Shown here: positions 63,975 to 64,000 of the stretch, piece after piece | Layout of the letters: each line of letters starts with the position of its first letter | Position numbering within the stretch: position 1 is the first letter of the stretch | From: Alkalilacustris brevis | GTDB taxonomy: Bacteria > Pseudomonadota > Alphaproteobacteria > Rhodobacterales > Rhodobacteraceae | Direction: 5' to 3' | Length of the DNA stretch: 64,000 nt | NCBI RefSeq assembly: GCF_003350345.1 | Contig: NZ_QNVJ01000064.1 | Span: forward strand, 124,001-188,000 | Notes under the pieces: generated by a model | Database searches by the model: none | Told to the model about the DNA's origin: nothing | Seen by the model: the letters and a program-made list of their open reading frames with translations, nothing else | Made by a program: the position numbers and the translations under genes

Positions 63975-64000
63975 TCAAACAACCCCTCAGGCGGGTCGGC
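63971..64000 (-). CDS. rimM: 3' end of an upstream gene, probably rimM (partial)
   Basis: Only the last nine codons and stop are visible (ADPPEGLFE). They overlap the start of the membrane-protein gene by four bases. The operon order rimM-X-trmD-rplS-rpmE and the acidic D-P-P-E-G tail, which recalls RimM ends in this family, suggest the 16S processing factor RimM. The call rests mainly on position. Confidence 0.45.
   Translation of the reverse strand, partial: ADPPEGLFE

Overview
The window is GC-rich, densely coding DNA from an alphaproteobacterium of the Rhodobacteraceae (roseobacter/Rhodobacter group). The evidence is gene content and order: a fliK-flgD flagellar block, the divergent rpoE-chrR / FAD-oxidoreductase cluster that controls the singlet-oxygen response in Rhodobacter sphaeroides, mipZ for division-site placement, a MutL of the endonuclease type, and the 3' part of the rimM-trmD-rplS-rpmE ribosomal operon. 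It reads as a chromosome core segment. I see no rRNA operon, prophage, insertion sequence or CRISPR array.

Layout. 1-3.4 kb: flagellar genes (FlgN-like and FlgJ-type rod-binding proteins on minus, fliK-flgD on plus). 3.4-12.2 kb: aspS, a cyclopropane/methyl fatty-acid synthase, carB, dinB, hutG. 12.4-12.7 kb: tRNA-Val(GAC) and a cysteine-poor L36. 13.2-19.3 kb: a translationally coupled five-gene minus operon (FAD oxidoreductase, DUF1365, MFS, DUF3833, SDR) divergent from rpoE-chrR, with two matching sigma-E-like promoters back to back. 19.3-31.4 kb: rmuC, mutL, an inactive/active M16 peptidase pair, a lipoprotein, lspA, purH, a heparinase-family protein and rsmB. 31.5-36 kb: a DUF1674 protein, a secreted protein, dapB, rbfA, a phosphodiester glycosidase, truB and a DUF1643 protein. 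36-41.6 kb: an RTX-type calcium-binding protein, rpsO, a lauroyl-type acyltransferase and pnp with a structured leader. 41.7-48.4 kb: one 2250-residue exported TPR / beta-propeller / CHAT (caspase-like) protein. 48.8-57.6 kb: aldehyde dehydrogenase, rsmD, dapE, a small unknown, a GNAT, dapD, a LOG-family protein, a HIG1 membrane protein with a PduO-type cobalamin adenosyltransferase, and etfBA. 57.7-64 kb: galE, mipZ, a DMT transporter with a long C-terminal extension, rpmE, rplS, trmD, a membrane protein and the last codons of a gene that is probably rimM.

How the genes work together. Three enzymes of the succinylase lysine/diaminopimelate route (dapB, dapD, dapE) are present. rsmB, rsmD, truB, trmD, rbfA, rpsO, rplS, rpmE, rpmJ, pnp and aspS serve ribosome, tRNA and RNA metabolism. 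RpoE and its zinc anti-sigma ChrR should switch on both their own operon and the divergent lipid/redox operon. The most unusual items are the giant exported CHAT protein, the extended DMT transporter, a 10-G tract that would fuse the HIG1 and adenosyltransferase genes if it lost one base, the mutually exclusive hairpins in the pnp leader, and four copies of a small degenerate intergenic repeat.

All family assignments come from reading motifs and recalled family knowledge. No database search was run.
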